Origin: an uncultured Opitutales bacterium
GTDB lineage: Bacteria > Verrucomicrobiota > Verrucomicrobiia > Opitutales > Intestinicryptomonadaceae
Direction of reading: 5' to 3'
NCBI GenBank assembly: GCA_944389315.1
Contig: CALXLX010000044.1
Location: 1-43,572 of the forward strand
Length of the DNA: 43,572 bases
Each line of letters begins with the position of its first letter. The first letter of the stretch is position 1. A program made the translations under genes and the position numbers. Below are positions 16,381 through 26,249 of the stretch, in pieces. The notes beneath the pieces are model-generated. The model worked only from the letters and a program-made list of their open reading frames with translations. It had not been told where the DNA came from and did not search any database.

Positions 16381-18213
16381 TTAATCTTTCTGTTTAACGC
16401 ATTTTCTCGTCTTGGCGCACTCGCCGAAAGCGTCGCAATTGTCGCATCCGGTAATCATCTCCTTGGCGGACTTTCCCGGCGGAATGAAGGGCAAAACGTG
16501 CTCGTCGTAGGGCACCACAACCTCCAGAAGGAAGGACTCTTTGCTCTCGAGCATCTCCTTGATTGCGTCTCTTAGCTGCGCCTTGTCGCTGACGCGCCGC
16601 GCGCGCCAGCCGTAGGCCTTAGCTATGCCCACGTAATCGGGATATAGCGCCTTGAGATTGTGCGGGCCGCCCATGTTGTCGTGCCAGCCGAGTTCCGTGT
16701 TGCCGCGGGTGCTGCCGTAGAAAACGTCCTCCCACTGCATCACCATGCCCAAAAACTGGTTGTTCATGAGCATCACCTTCACGGGTATTCTCTCCATCAC
16801 GGAGGTCGCCATCTCCTGGATGTTCATCTGGAAGGAGCCGTCGCCGTCTATGTCAACAACCTCTGCATCGGGATTTGCAACCTTCACCCCCAAGGCGGCA
16901 GGCAATCCAAAGCCCATGGTCCCGGCCCCGAGCGAGCTGACAAACTGCCTCGGCTTCTTGAATATGAAATGCTGCGGAGTCCACATCTGGTGCTGGCCGA
17001 CACCTGTAGTTACAAACGGCTTGCCCTTGCTGAGCTCGTAGAAGGTCTCTATGGCCTCGGGCACAGTGATTTCGTCCTTGCGCACCTTCTCGGGGAAGGG
17101 GTAGGGATGCTCCGACTTCCACTGCTTTATGCGCTTGTGCCAGTCCTTCAAGTCGGGCTTTTTGCCGTTGCGAACCTTGGCGAGCTGAAGCAGGCGCTCC
17201 AAAGCGTAGTCCGCCTCGGAAACTATGCTTAAGTCTATGCAGACATTCTTGTTCTGCTCGGCCGGATCTATGTCTATGTGCACTATTTTAGCGTCGGGCG
17301 CAAACTTTGTCACGTCCCCCGTCACGCGGTCGCAAAAACGCGCCCCAACGGATATGAGCAAGTCCGTCTCGTACACGGCCTGGTTCCCAGCGTATGTGCC
17401 GTGCATGCCTAGCCAGTACAAGTTCTTCTCCTCCATGGGATCCACACAGCCTATGCCCATCAGAGTGGTCACCACCGGAATCTTATATATCTTTGAAAAC
17501 TCGTCCAAAGCCTTCGCGGCGTTCGCGCTCGTGACGCCCCCGCCCGCGTATATCACAGGCCTCTTGGACTCCTCCACCATGGACAAAAGCTTGTTGAGAC
17601 TCTCGTCCGACGCCAGGGGCGTCTCGGGAATTCCCGGCAGATCCATGGGCTCGTCAAAGTTCGGCTGCGTGTACGAAAGCTGCACGTCTTTTGGTATGTC
17701 TATAATCACCGGCCCCGGCCTGCCGGAGGCTGCCAGGAAGAATGCCTCCTTGACTATGCGCGGCAAATCTTTGACATCCATGCACAAGTAGCTGTGTTTT
17801 ACCACCGGAAGCGTCATTCCAAAGACGTCCGTCTCCTGAAAGGCATTCTTGCCTATGAACTTGCTCATCACCTGGCCGGTGATTGCAACTATCGGGATGC
17901 TGTCCTGATAGGCGTCGGCTATGGCGGTTATCAGATTCATGGCTCCCGGGCCGCTCGTGGTCATGCAAACACCGACCTTGCCCGAGGAACGCGCATATCC
18001 TTGCGCCATAAAACCGCAGCCCTGCTCGTGCCTGGGCAACACAACCCTTATTTTCTTGGAACGCGTAAAGGCATTGTGCAAGTCTATGGACTGCCCGCCG
18101 GGATACGCGAATACAACCTCGACCCCCTCGTTTTCCAGGCTCTTTACTAGTATATCGGAGCCCTTCATGAGTTTCGATGTCTTATCGGGGGAGTCTTTTT
18201 GAACTTTTTTCAT
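16381..18213 (-). CDS. ilvB: Acetolactate synthase large (catalytic) subunit
   Basis: A 610-residue ThDP-dependent enzyme that condenses two pyruvates to acetolactate, or pyruvate with 2-oxobutyrate, the first common step of valine, leucine and isoleucine synthesis. ThDP-activating Glu63 lies in [14 protein letters not shown]. The central FAD/adenine-binding domain has [12 protein letters not shown]. The Mg-ThDP motif GDGSFQMN...MNN is intact. The frame opens at a TTG (18234), but I chose the ATG at 18213. Unusually, after the normal end ([12 protein letters not shown]) there is a Cys-rich tail with C590, C593, C599 and C605 (C-x2-C-x5-C-x5-C). The small-subunit gene is not adjacent; it lies at 42060. 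A large inverted repeat lies upstream (18297-18344). Confidence 0.95.
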   Translation of the reverse strand: MKKVQKDSPDKTSKLMKGSDILVKSLENEGVEVVFAYPGGQSIDLHNAFTRSKKIRVVLPRHEQGCGFMAQGYARSSGKVGVCMTTSGPGAMNLITAIADAYQDSIPIVAITGQVMSKFIGKNAFQETDVFGMTLPVVKHSYLCMDVKDLPRIVKEAFFLAASGRPGPVIIDIPKDVQLSYTQPNFDEPMDLPGIPETPLASDESLNKLLSMVEESKRPVIYAGGGVTSANAAKALDEFSKIYKIPVVTTLMGIGCVDPMEEKNLYWLGMHGTYAGNQAVYETDLLISVGARFCDRVTGDVTKFAPDAKIVHIDIDPAEQNKNVCIDLSIVSEADYALERLLQLAKVRNGKKPDLKDWHKRIKQWKSEHPYPFPEKVRKDEITVPEAIETFYELSKGKPFVTTGVGQHQMWTPQHFIFKKPRQFVSSLGAGTMGFGLPAALGVKVANPDAEVVDIDGDGSFQMNIQEMATSVMERIPVKVMLMNNQFLGMVMQWEDVFYGSTRGNTELGWHDNMGGPHNLKALYPDYVGIAKAYGWRARRVSDKAQLRDAIKEMLESKESFLLEVVVPYDEHVLPFIPPGKSAKEMITGCDNCDAFGECAKTRKCVKQKD

Positions 18214-18296
18214 GTTTTTACTGTCTGTTTCCAATTAGATAATATCAAATAAGACCCTACCTCTTTTAAAATATACTTCAAGGCTTTTTTGCATTT

Positions 18297-18344
18297 GCGG
18301 GGCTAAACTTTTGTTCCGTCGACAGGCCGAAAGTTCCGCCCCGC
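18297..18344. repeat. Large imperfect inverted repeat between ilvB and the TPR gene
   Basis: Arms GCGGGGC-TA-AACTTT and AAAGTT-CC-GCCCCGC: 13 paired bases interrupted by a 2-nt mismatch, with an 18-nt loop. No T tract follows on either strand, so it is not a classic terminator. It lies about 85 nt upstream of ilvB and 137 nt upstream of the rightward TPR gene, where it could be a leader structure or a protein-binding site. Confidence 0.5.
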
Positions 18345-18480
18345 CAAAAAAATGAAAAAAAATGCTGGAAAATTTTAAGAGATGTATATTCAATATTTCC
18401 TAAACAAAGCGTGTTTTTGTCAAAAGACGAAAGCGTGTGTTTGGGCTATTTCAAAATACCATACCCTAAATTATTTAGAA

Positions 18481-21400
18481 ATGTACAATACCAAAAAAAT
18501 GTTAAAGCGCGCTGCCGCGGTGTCGGCTCTCATGTTGTTATGTACCGGTGTTTACGCTCAGGACGCCGAGATGAACCAGCGCTCTACGGCAGACATTCGT
18601 AAGGAGGCTTCGACGCTTATCGCGGACAGAAATTATATAGGGGCGCGTCCGCTTCTCAAGGAGTTGATAGTCCGTTTTGAAAATTTAGAGGACAAGGCGC
18701 TGAAGGCCCAGATGGAAACTTTCGAGTTCTATATGGCCTATTCCTACGTGCAGGAATTCGCAAACAATCAGAGTAACAAAAACGCGCTGATTACTGCGAC
18801 GAACCTTCTGAACAATTTTATAGAGAAATATCCCGAGAGCAAGCATGCTGTCGACACGCTAAGAACGCTCGCCTCCTGCTATGCAGGGCAGGACAAGCTC
18901 GAGCAGAGTGCGGCCGTATTGGAGAAGTTGGTTAATCCGCCGTACGTGGAGAGGTTGAACGCTTCGGAGTATCTGTCCATCGTAAAGCAGATATCCGAGA
19001 CGATGTATTTTAAGAGCGATTGGGCCAACGGCCAGAAGTGGTTTGAGAGGTTGTTTGCGCGCGCAAATACGCTTGATTTGAAAGTCTATGCCGCGGTTGC
19101 CCTGATGCGCTCGGCGATATCGAAGAACGATTTTGACGCCGTGATGAAGCTTATGCCTTTTATGGTTTACGACGCTCCCGCCCGCTACGACATATTCCTG
19201 AATATGGATTTCCTCAAGGCGGGAGACGAGCTTGTAAAGCGCAAGGAGTTCAGCAAGGCGTCCTTGATGTTCAGCATGGTATACTCGAAGTCCCAGATTT
19301 TGGCGGGGTTGAAGGCGTACAAGGCAAAGATGGACAGGGAGATGAAGAGGTTGTCCGGCGGTTCGGGAGACAATCCCCGTCTCGACGAGCTTAAGACCCT
19401 TTCGACGGTCAACGACACTTTTATAAAGAATATAGAGGACATGCCCGATTACGCCTCGAGCCTGATGGCGCGTACGGCGCAGAATTATCTTTTGACAAAG
19501 AGGACCTATGAGAGTTATTGGTCCTTCCGCAGGTTGATAGACGAGTTCCCTCAGGATCCGAATTTGGAGTCCTTCTACTATGCGGCGTTTGTCGGCGCCA
19601 GCCAGATTGGCAAGGACAACGAGATGTTTGATCTGGGGCAGGAATACCTCAAAAAGTTCCCCGGCGGCAACTATGTCAGGGACGTGGTGCTGAACATAGC
19701 CCAATATTATCTGCGCACAAAGCAGAAGCCTTTGTTCTTCTCAACGTCGTTGGATTTCATCGCTAAGAATCCCGAGGACGAGTACAACAGGATTTTCGTG
19801 TTCCTCCTCGGCAAGACGTGGCTTGAGGACGAAAATTACAAGGAGTTAAACAGCACATTCTCCGGTTTCATAAAGAAATATCCCGACACTCCGCAGATAG
19901 AAGGCTGCTATTACTGGATGGGCCTTTCAGACTTGGTCCAGTCTAACTACAAGGGTGCCTTTGCGCGCTTCTCGTATCTTGTTGAAAACTATCCCAACGG
20001 CGAGTACATAGAGGACGCGTGTTACAGGAAGGGCATTTCGGCTTTCGGCATAGAGGAATACGACAAGGCCGACGAGGCGTTTACGTACTTCATGGACAGA
20101 TTCCCCGACAGCAAGCTCATGGGCGAGGCAGAATTCTTCCTCGGCGACATAGCCGGTTTGGTGGGAGATCTTGACGGCGCCGTTAAGCACTATATGAACG
20201 TCGAGAAGAAGACGGACAACCAAAGCTTTATAAATAGCGCGTATTTGCAGTCTGCTAAGTTGTATTCTGCGGCGGAGCGCTTTGAGGACCAGATAAAGGT
20301 TCTCGACTCTTTCATAGAGAAGTTCCCCAAGGAAGATCTTGGCATGTACATATATCAGAAGGGCGAGGCTCTCATAAAGCTGGGCAGGCCCGCCGACGCA
20401 CTCAACTTGTTTGCTTCCAGTATAGAGCAGCACGGAGACAGGGTTTCCGACGACGGCATAGACAAGATGATACTTGCCTATTCGGACTTTTACGACAAAG
20501 GCAAGAAGCAGATAGACGCAACAGTTTCTTTTCTCGAGAAGGCAATATCCGACAATGCATTCAGGGAGATGCTCGTGAAGGTGCCCGGAAAGCGTTATCG
20601 TTATTTCGAGGACAATCCCAATGTGGATAAGAATATATACAAGAGCCTGAAGAAGAACCCCGCGTATTCGGATCCGCTTCTTACGGACACTACAGTTCTT
20701 AAAAATCTCTTGGCTTCGTATAAGTCGCAGCAGGCATCTTTCCCCAAGTCAAATCCGGAGAAATTCCTAAAGGACATGATGGGCAAGGCGCAGGCGGCAA
20801 AGAACCAGGCTCTTGTTTACAGGTGCATGATGGGGCTTGACGCCATGGGCAAAGGGGTCTCGCAGAACAAGGTGTTCGGCGCGGAGGACTTCAAGCTTGC
20901 GTCGGTAAGGACGCTCGTATGGATGGCCAAGGAGATGCGCAAGTATGGCCCGGACAACGCAAAGAAAGCCTACGAAGCGGCGTTGAAGCGCGAGGAATAC
21001 GAGTATATGTGCAATGCGCTGATGGATTATGCCAACTTCCTCGAGTCCCAGGCGCAGTGGCAGAAGGCCTACGAGATATACCAGCAGGTCGAGCGCGATT
21101 ATCCTGCGGACGACAGGGCGGGGCTTGCCGCCTTGAACCAGGCCCAAATGCTCTTGAAGTTAAAGAAGCGCGCCGCCGCGGCAAAGAGGTATGAGACTGT
21201 GTTAAAGACTCCGTCATGGAGGGGAGATACGCACGCCCAGGCGCTTTATGAATTGGGGCAGATGGCTCAGGAGGACGGCAAGATGGACGATGCCCTCATG
21301 TGGTACGACAGGTGTTTCCTGACATTTTCAAACTGCTACAAGTTCTCTGGAAAGGCCCTTAGCGCGGCTGCGAGGCTGCTTGTGACAGGCGGAAAGATAG

Positions 21401-21498
21401 ACGAAGCGAAGAAGATTTGCGACGAATTCCTCAAGGACGAAAAGAATAAGGCTTGTGCCGAGTACGAGGAGATCCGCAGGTTTAGAGCTTCACTTTAA
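18481..21498 (+). CDS. Large exported TPR-repeat protein
   Basis: A protein of 1005 residues (from this start) built almost wholly of TPR and Sel1/BamD-like helical hairpins. Repeats are readable, for example ATNLLNNFIEKYPESKHAVDT, GAFARFSYLVENYPNGEYIE and KADEAFTYFMDRFPDSKLMG. The N-terminus has a signal peptide (MLKRAAAVSALMLLCTGVYAQ), so it acts in the periplasm or on the outer membrane. The open frame reaches back to 18382, but that extension (Cys- and Tyr-rich, before the signal peptide) looks unnatural; starts at 18481 or 18499 fit the signal peptide. It heads a three-gene rightward cluster, with a second TPR protein 27 nt downstream, and is likely a scaffold of an envelope complex with its neighbours. 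Function unknown. Confidence 0.85.
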   Translation: MYNTKKMLKRAAAVSALMLLCTGVYAQDAEMNQRSTADIRKEASTLIADRNYIGARPLLKELIVRFENLEDKALKAQMETFEFYMAYSYVQEFANNQSNKNALITATNLLNNFIEKYPESKHAVDTLRTLASCYAGQDKLEQSAAVLEKLVNPPYVERLNASEYLSIVKQISETMYFKSDWANGQKWFERLFARANTLDLKVYAAVALMRSAISKNDFDAVMKLMPFMVYDAPARYDIFLNMDFLKAGDELVKRKEFSKASLMFSMVYSKSQILAGLKAYKAKMDREMKRLSGGSGDNPRLDELKTLSTVNDTFIKNIEDMPDYASSLMARTAQNYLLTKRTYESYWSFRRLIDEFPQDPNLESFYYAAFVGASQIGKDNEMFDLGQEYLKKFPGGNYVRDVVLNIAQYYLRTKQKPLFFSTSLDFIAKNPEDEYNRIFVFLLGKTWLEDENYKELNSTFSGFIKKYPDTPQIEGCYYWMGLSDLVQSNYKGAFARFSYLVENYPNGEYIEDACYRKGISAFGIEEYDKADEAFTYFMDRFPDSKLMGEAEFFLGDIAGLVGDLDGAVKHYMNVEKKTDNQSFINSAYLQSAKLYSAAERFEDQIKVLDSFIEKFPKEDLGMYIYQKGEALIKLGRPADALNLFASSIEQHGDRVSDDGIDKMILAYSDFYDKGKKQIDATVSFLEKAISDNAFREMLVKVPGKRYRYFEDNPNVDKNIYKSLKKNPAYSDPLLTDTTVLKNLLASYKSQQASFPKSNPEKFLKDMMGKAQAAKNQALVYRCMMGLDAMGKGVSQNKVFGAEDFKLASVRTLVWMAKEMRKYGPDNAKKAYEAALKREEYEYMCNALMDYANFLESQAQWQKAYEIYQQVERDYPADDRAGLAALNQAQMLLKLKKRAAAAKRYETVLKTPSWRGDTHAQALYELGQMAQEDGKMDDALMWYDRCFLTFSNCYKFSGKALSAAARLLVTGGKIDEAKKICDEFLKDEKNKACAEYEEIRRFRASL

Positions 21499-21525
21499 CG
21501 AGCAACCCCAAAGGAAGATTTTAAG

Positions 21526-22668
21526 ATGAAAAAGCTTTTAATAACGGTACTGGCGGTTTCGGCTGCAGCGGCGTCTTACGCCCAGCAGGACGACAGGGAC
21601 TACACGAAGGACTATTCCGGCACTAAGGCGACCATAAGCATGCTCGACGAGGCATCCGGGACGGCGAAATCCATCGTATACAAAGACACTACGGACATCA
21701 ACGGCATCAAGAACTTTGTCTTTGCCGGGGCAGACGGAAATTCGGGCGAGATATTGGTTCCCGTAAACACGAAGTTCAAGTTTGCCACGCGCCAGAAGGA
21801 GCAGTTCAAGGCGGGCAGTTCGGCGTTTGACAAGGGCAATTACGCTGGCGCTGTGAAGGCCTGGCGCGATACGATATACACCTATTTGCCTATATTGGAA
21901 ATGCCGGAACATTCGACATTTTCCATGCACCAGGACGTCGCCAACTATATGGAAGCGTTGGTCAAGGCAAAGCGCCTCAAGGAGGCGGAGGGGTTGTCCA
22001 AGGCCATTCCGTACGACAAGGCCGGCCATACGCTTTCGGCCGCCGGCTTGTCTTTGGCTCGCGCTTTTGTGGCTGCGGACATGTTTGATGCGGCGCAGGA
22101 TATTTTATCCAGAACGAGCTTTACCGGCGACAATATAGACCTCATTCCAGACGCGATGCTTGTGCTTGCGGATTTGCGCAAGAAGAACAGGGCCAAGCAG
22201 GCGCTTTTGTGGTATACGAAGTTGTCCAACATTGCGGAGAATCCGCAGAAGCAGGGCGCTTTGGTTTGGATGGTATATTGCGACCTCGTCTCCGGGAACA
22301 GGGCGTCGGCGGAGGTGTACTTGTCCCAAATAGGCAACCTCAAGAGGGACGACAAATATTTTTCCCTCCTTCAAATGATAAAGGGAATATTCAAGTCTCA
22401 GGAGAAGAAGTACTCCGAGGCTTTGGATTTGTACGCCGAAGGCATCGTTTACGGCGATGTTTCCGCCGATTGGACTCCCGAGCTTTTGTACCGCGCAGGT
22501 TTGACGTACAAGACCCTCAAGCAGGTGCTTCCCGCCAACGAGATATTCTCCCAATGTGCGTTGCTGTATCCCGACGATGCCTATTCCAAGTTAGGCTCCA
22601 AGGAGATAGTAAAAATTCCCGAGGCTAAAAAAGGACAGACGAATCCGACCCAGGAGGTTCAGCAGTAA
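21526..22668 (+). CDS. Exported TPR protein, second in cluster
   Basis: A 380-residue protein with signal peptide (MKKLLITVLAVSAAAASYAQ). A small beta-rich N-terminal domain (about 25-85, KATISMLDEASGTAKSIVYK...) precedes TPR-like hairpins (about 95-360), among them AGAVKAWRDTIYTYL, AKQALLWYTKLSNIAENP and YSEALDLYAEGIVYG, ending in a polar tail. AAAGGAAG 8 nt before the ATG gives a clear start. The spacings to the upstream TPR gene (27 nt) and the downstream vWA-like gene (31 nt) point to one operon. I do not recognise a named family. In some PVC bacteria similar TPR proteins sit next to ExbB/ExbD/TonB genes, but none are adjacent here. Confidence 0.85.
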   Translation: MKKLLITVLAVSAAAASYAQQDDRDYTKDYSGTKATISMLDEASGTAKSIVYKDTTDINGIKNFVFAGADGNSGEILVPVNTKFKFATRQKEQFKAGSSAFDKGNYAGAVKAWRDTIYTYLPILEMPEHSTFSMHQDVANYMEALVKAKRLKEAEGLSKAIPYDKAGHTLSAAGLSLARAFVAADMFDAAQDILSRTSFTGDNIDLIPDAMLVLADLRKKNRAKQALLWYTKLSNIAENPQKQGALVWMVYCDLVSGNRASAEVYLSQIGNLKRDDKYFSLLQMIKGIFKSQEKKYSEALDLYAEGIVYGDVSADWTPELLYRAGLTYKTLKQVLPANEIFSQCALLYPDDAYSKLGSKEIVKIPEAKKGQTNPTQEVQQ

Positions 22669-22699
22669 AATTTGCCCCCAACAAGAGATTTAGACGAAC

Positions 22700-24109
22700 A
22701 TGAAAATATATCGTTTCAGACCCAAGAAACAGAAAAATTCACTCCTTTTTAAGGTATTTGTCATAGTTGCGATCATTCAGATAGCGCTTCTGGTTGGATT
22801 TAGCGGCATGATAATATCGCAGTCCATAATAAACTTAGGTTCGGAGATGGAGGCCCCGAAGGTGGCCGAGAAGGTGGAGCCCCAGAAACAGGAGGTCAGG
22901 GCTAGGATAAACCGCACCCAGCGCAAGACCACGAAGCTTACGAAACGCATAAGCGTTGTTAATCCGAACAACATAAATGCGCCGTCGGTCGATGTAAAGC
23001 TGCCTTCGGGTCTCGGGCGTGGATTCGGCGGATTCGTTCCCATCACGGGGGTAAATATAGACAATTCGGTAAACATTAATGCGATAGAGATAGACATTCA
23101 GGGAATAAAGAGCAAAACCGAGAGGGTCTTGATATGCATAGATGCCGGCGAGCATCTGATGACAGACGAACGCGGCGGTTTGGACACGTACAAGGTCATT
23201 AGGGAGGATATAAAGAAGCTTGTGGACAGCTTGCCCGGAACGGTGCTTTTCAACCTGATGGCTTTCGAGTGTGCAGGCAAGGTAAATATCAATTTATTTA
23301 TGCCTACTCTCGTTCCCGCGAGTGATGCGAACAAGCGCAGGGTCGCCGCGTGGATAGATCCGATAAATGCGAGCCTCAATCGTTTAGGAACTACGTCTAA
23401 TTACACGCTAAAATATCCCTTCATGCCTCAGCCTCCGGCGACGCGCTATTATAGTCCGAGTGTTTCGGACCGGTATAGGGTTTACCAGGCGGCAATAGAG
23501 CAGGGCGCAGATACCATATACATACTTACAACCGGCTGGGCTGATCCCGACAGGATAAAATATCCCTGGACTGACGCCGAGACGGAGCGTTTTGCCCGCG
23601 AGGAGGACAAATACCAGCGCGATGTTGAAAAGGCTCTCAAGCAGGCGGGCTGGACGGAGGAAAAGCAGCTTGAATACGACAAGCAGCTGGCGATAAACAG
23701 GACCAAGGCTATCGCCAAGGCAAGAGACTGGATTGAAAAGGAGAATGCCAAGCGCAAGGCGGCGGGCAAGTCCCTTTATACAGGAAATCCGGCAAACGTC
23801 ATTTCCGAGCAGAAATTGCTTGTTTATCCGGAACCGAGGCCTCCGTCTACGGCGGGGATAAAGCGTCCGGTGCCAAAATTCAAAAGCTACGGAAGAAGCG
23901 GCCTGTTTAAGTTCTACGAGCCTTTATTCAAAGAGGTTTACGACTTGAAGAATATAAAAAGGCCCCAGGTCAATATGATTATATTTAAAGGCGAAAAAGA
24001 GGAGTGGACTCCTGCGGAAAACAAGGTTGTCCGTTCTTTCGCCTCGATGAACCGCGGTGGAAAGGTTCGTGTTCTTAGAGGTTTGAAGCCGGTAAACGAC
24101 ACGGAATAG
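22700..24109 (+). CDS. Membrane-anchored vWA-like protein with degenerate MIDAS
   Basis: A 469-residue protein with a basic N-terminus, one transmembrane helix (about 16-42) and a charged, TonB-like linker (about 50-85). A Rossmann-like vWA domain starts near residue 141 with RVLICIDAGEHL. The metal-ion site, normally DxSxS, reads D148-A-G-E-H152, so the Ser ligands are lost and metal-dependent binding is doubtful. Later segments fit the vWA fold: VLFNLMAFE and DTIYILTTGWADP. A Lys/Glu-rich helical insertion (about 300-360) follows. Topology is single-pass with the vWA part in the periplasm. It is the last gene of the TPR-TPR-vWA cluster, closed by a terminator at 24137. Likely a structural partner of the two TPR proteins; no named family. 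Confidence 0.75.
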   Translation: MKIYRFRPKKQKNSLLFKVFVIVAIIQIALLVGFSGMIISQSIINLGSEMEAPKVAEKVEPQKQEVRARINRTQRKTTKLTKRISVVNPNNINAPSVDVKLPSGLGRGFGGFVPITGVNIDNSVNINAIEIDIQGIKSKTERVLICIDAGEHLMTDERGGLDTYKVIREDIKKLVDSLPGTVLFNLMAFECAGKVNINLFMPTLVPASDANKRRVAAWIDPINASLNRLGTTSNYTLKYPFMPQPPATRYYSPSVSDRYRVYQAAIEQGADTIYILTTGWADPDRIKYPWTDAETERFAREEDKYQRDVEKALKQAGWTEEKQLEYDKQLAINRTKAIAKARDWIEKENAKRKAAGKSLYTGNPANVISEQKLLVYPEPRPPSTAGIKRPVPKFKSYGRSGLFKFYEPLFKEVYDLKNIKRPQVNMIIFKGEKEEWTPAENKVVRSFASMNRGGKVRVLRGLKPVNDTE

Positions 24110-24136
24110 TATTACTTCGGCAATTTGAGATTTTTG

Positions 24137-24170
24137 CGGCGGCCCCGGTACAAGTGGCCGCCGTTTTTAT
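24137..24170 (+). terminator. Intrinsic terminator of the TPR-vWA cluster
   Basis: 8-bp GC stem CGGCGGCC/GGCCGCCG with an 11-nt loop, then TTTTTATTTT. Confidence 0.9.
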
Positions 24171-24431
24171 TTTGCATTCAGAAATATGTGTTAAGAGAAT
24201 GCTTTCCTCGCGGGGAACAATGCTCCTATGCATGGCAGGTTAGCATATAGCCTAAAGTTTGCGCCTGCTCATTGTGCAGCGCAGGCAGGATGATTCCTAT
24301 TTATTGCCTCCAAAGGGCTTTCCAGCAATGAATACACATTGCTGCCTAGCAAAATAAATGGGAGGACTTAACTTATCTTTCGCCTATAGGGGTATGAAAT
24401 ATGCCCCGGCGGAGCTTTTTACGCTCTATGC
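24171..24431. other. Intergenic region without recognised gene
   Basis: Between convergent genes. It contains short direct and inverted fragments (for example GCAATG/CATTGC near 24325-24345) but no ORF, RNA family or clear terminator for the leftward gene that I can support. Confidence 0.35.
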
Positions 24432-26165
24432 TTAGAGAGCCTCCAGAATGTTTAGTGCATGGGAACTTACACGCTCGCACTGGCTCAAAACTTCTATAAA
24501 TAGAATTGCGCCCTTTGTAGCTCCCGTGCTTTCCATCTGTGATATTGCTTCTTTGCGCAGGCTCTTTCTTATTAGGTCAAGCTTGCTGCGCATATTCAGC
24601 GCGAAGGATAAATCCTCCTTAGAAATCGTCTGCTTTTCCAAGTTGGATTCCATGAACTTTATGAATGATTTTATCTCCGAGCAGAAATCCACGAATGCAG
24701 GCGTGTGCCAAATCATATCCGTAAACTGCTTGCGGTAGCGTTTTCGCGCAAAGGTTATAAGGCGGTAGCACGCGTCGCTCATATCCTCCAGCTCCGCTAC
24801 GACTATCATATTTCTTGTAACGAGCTTTACCGACTGGTCGCTGAGCTCATGGCTGGAACACTGTACGAAAAACGACGTCAGATCCATTGCAAGAACGTCT
24901 GTCTCCTGCTCGAGAGCCCTCAGGCGCTTGACTTCGTCGCTTAAATCCTTGTCGTTATTCTGAAATACGTTCATGAACCCCTCGAACATCTCGTCGGCTA
25001 TTTTTGCGAGGGTTATGACCTGCTTTTGACCCTCCAAAAGAGCCAGTTCGCCCATTTCCTTAAAATTGTTTGATATGTACTGCAATTTCTGGGAGACGGT
25101 TATTTGACTGTCCTCCTTCTTGCTCCTGACCGCCCAGACAACGATCTTTTCTATCTGGGGAACAAACCATATGAGCACCATAATGTTGAAGGCGTTGAAC
25201 ATTGTATGGAAAAGGGCGAGCCTGTCGGGAAGTATTGCGCGGTTTGCGATGTCGGCCATAGCCTCGGGCGCGAGAGAGGCCGCGTCCTTGATCCCGTTCA
25301 TGGCCATAAATTCCGGAGATATGTTCTGCGTTGAAGGCAGGAGAAACTCTATCATGCCTATGAAATAGGGATAGACAATCAGCATCCAGCATACGCCGAG
25401 TATATTGAAAGTCAGGTGTGAGGCAGCCGTCCTGCGCGCGTTTGTATTTGCCGGTATAGACGCGATTATCGCGGTGATGGTGGTTCCGATGTTCTCTCCC
25501 AGAACTATCGCCGCCGCCAGTTCAAAGCCGAACCAGCCTTTTGCCGCCATTGTTATCGTTATGGCTATCGCCACCGACGAAGATTGGACTATCAGGGTTA
25601 GGACAACTCCAAATCCAAGGAAAATTAAAACGGACAGGAAGCCTAAATCCGTGTATCTTTGTATCCATTCAAATATGGCGGAGTCCGCCTGCATGTCTGG
25701 CATGGAGTCCTTCAAGAAATCCAACCCCATGAACAGCAGGCCGAAACCGACCATGAACTCTCCGAGGTTCTTCCACTCCGATTTCTTTACAAAAGTCAGG
25801 AACACCCCTATGCCTATCATGGGCAGCGCCAAGGAGGATATGGAAAATTTAAAGGCAAAAATTGCTATGAGCCAGGCAGTTGCGGTTGTGCCGAGGTTGG
25901 CTCCCATTATTACGCCTATGGCTTCGCGTAATTTTATAAGCCCGGCGTTGACGAAACTTACAAGCATTACCGTTGTTGCGGAGGACGATTGTATAACGCT
26001 GGTAACCACAAGGCCGGACAACAGGCCCATGAATCGGTTTTTGGTCATGGAGCGCAAAATAGCTCTCAGCTTTTCTCCGGAAAGCTTCTGCAGGCCGTCG
26101 CTCATGAGCCTCATTCCGAAAAGGAACATGCCCAAGCTCCCCAAAATCTCAAAAAAAGTAGACAT
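24432..26165 (-). CDS. Na+/phosphate cotransporter (NptA/YjbB family) with PhoU-like domain
   Basis: A 577-residue protein that imports or extrudes phosphate with sodium. It has two inverted Na_Pi_cotrans repeats: the first with QSSSATTVMLVSFVNAGL (about 60-77) and GANLGTTATAWL, the second with QSSSVAIAITITMA (about 190) and GENIGTTITAI. The QSSS and G-N-GTT pairs are the hallmark of this family. The C-terminal third (about 350-577) is soluble, helical and PhoU-like (LEQETDVLAMDLTSFF, RMRSKL-type helices), as in bacterial NptA/YjbB proteins. No pst or pho genes are near. It is divergent from queC with 84 bp between starts. Confidence 0.93.
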   Translation of the reverse strand: MSTFFEILGSLGMFLFGMRLMSDGLQKLSGEKLRAILRSMTKNRFMGLLSGLVVTSVIQSSSATTVMLVSFVNAGLIKLREAIGVIMGANLGTTATAWLIAIFAFKFSISSLALPMIGIGVFLTFVKKSEWKNLGEFMVGFGLLFMGLDFLKDSMPDMQADSAIFEWIQRYTDLGFLSVLIFLGFGVVLTLIVQSSSVAIAITITMAAKGWFGFELAAAIVLGENIGTTITAIIASIPANTNARRTAASHLTFNILGVCWMLIVYPYFIGMIEFLLPSTQNISPEFMAMNGIKDAASLAPEAMADIANRAILPDRLALFHTMFNAFNIMVLIWFVPQIEKIVVWAVRSKKEDSQITVSQKLQYISNNFKEMGELALLEGQKQVITLAKIADEMFEGFMNVFQNNDKDLSDEVKRLRALEQETDVLAMDLTSFFVQCSSHELSDQSVKLVTRNMIVVAELEDMSDACYRLITFARKRYRKQFTDMIWHTPAFVDFCSEIKSFIKFMESNLEKQTISKEDLSFALNMRSKLDLIRKSLRKEAISQMESTGATKGAILFIEVLSQCERVSSHALNILEAL

Positions 26166-26249
26166 TGGCGCAAATGAAAAATTTGAATTGAGTATGCCAC
26201 AGAACTGTTCCTAATGTAAAACATAATTTTTTCCTGAGGAGTTTTTCTT

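Noticed and set aside
18232..18234. TTG start for acetolactate synthase
   Set aside because: An in-frame ATG seven codons later is the simpler start; neither has a strong ribosome-binding site.
18382..18480. N-terminal extension of the TPR protein
   Set aside because: The extension precedes a normal signal peptide and is Cys/Tyr-rich; starts at 18481 or 18499 fit an exported protein.
26166..26249. preQ1 riboswitch upstream of queC
   Set aside because: I looked for the class I hairpin with its A-rich tail and did not find it.
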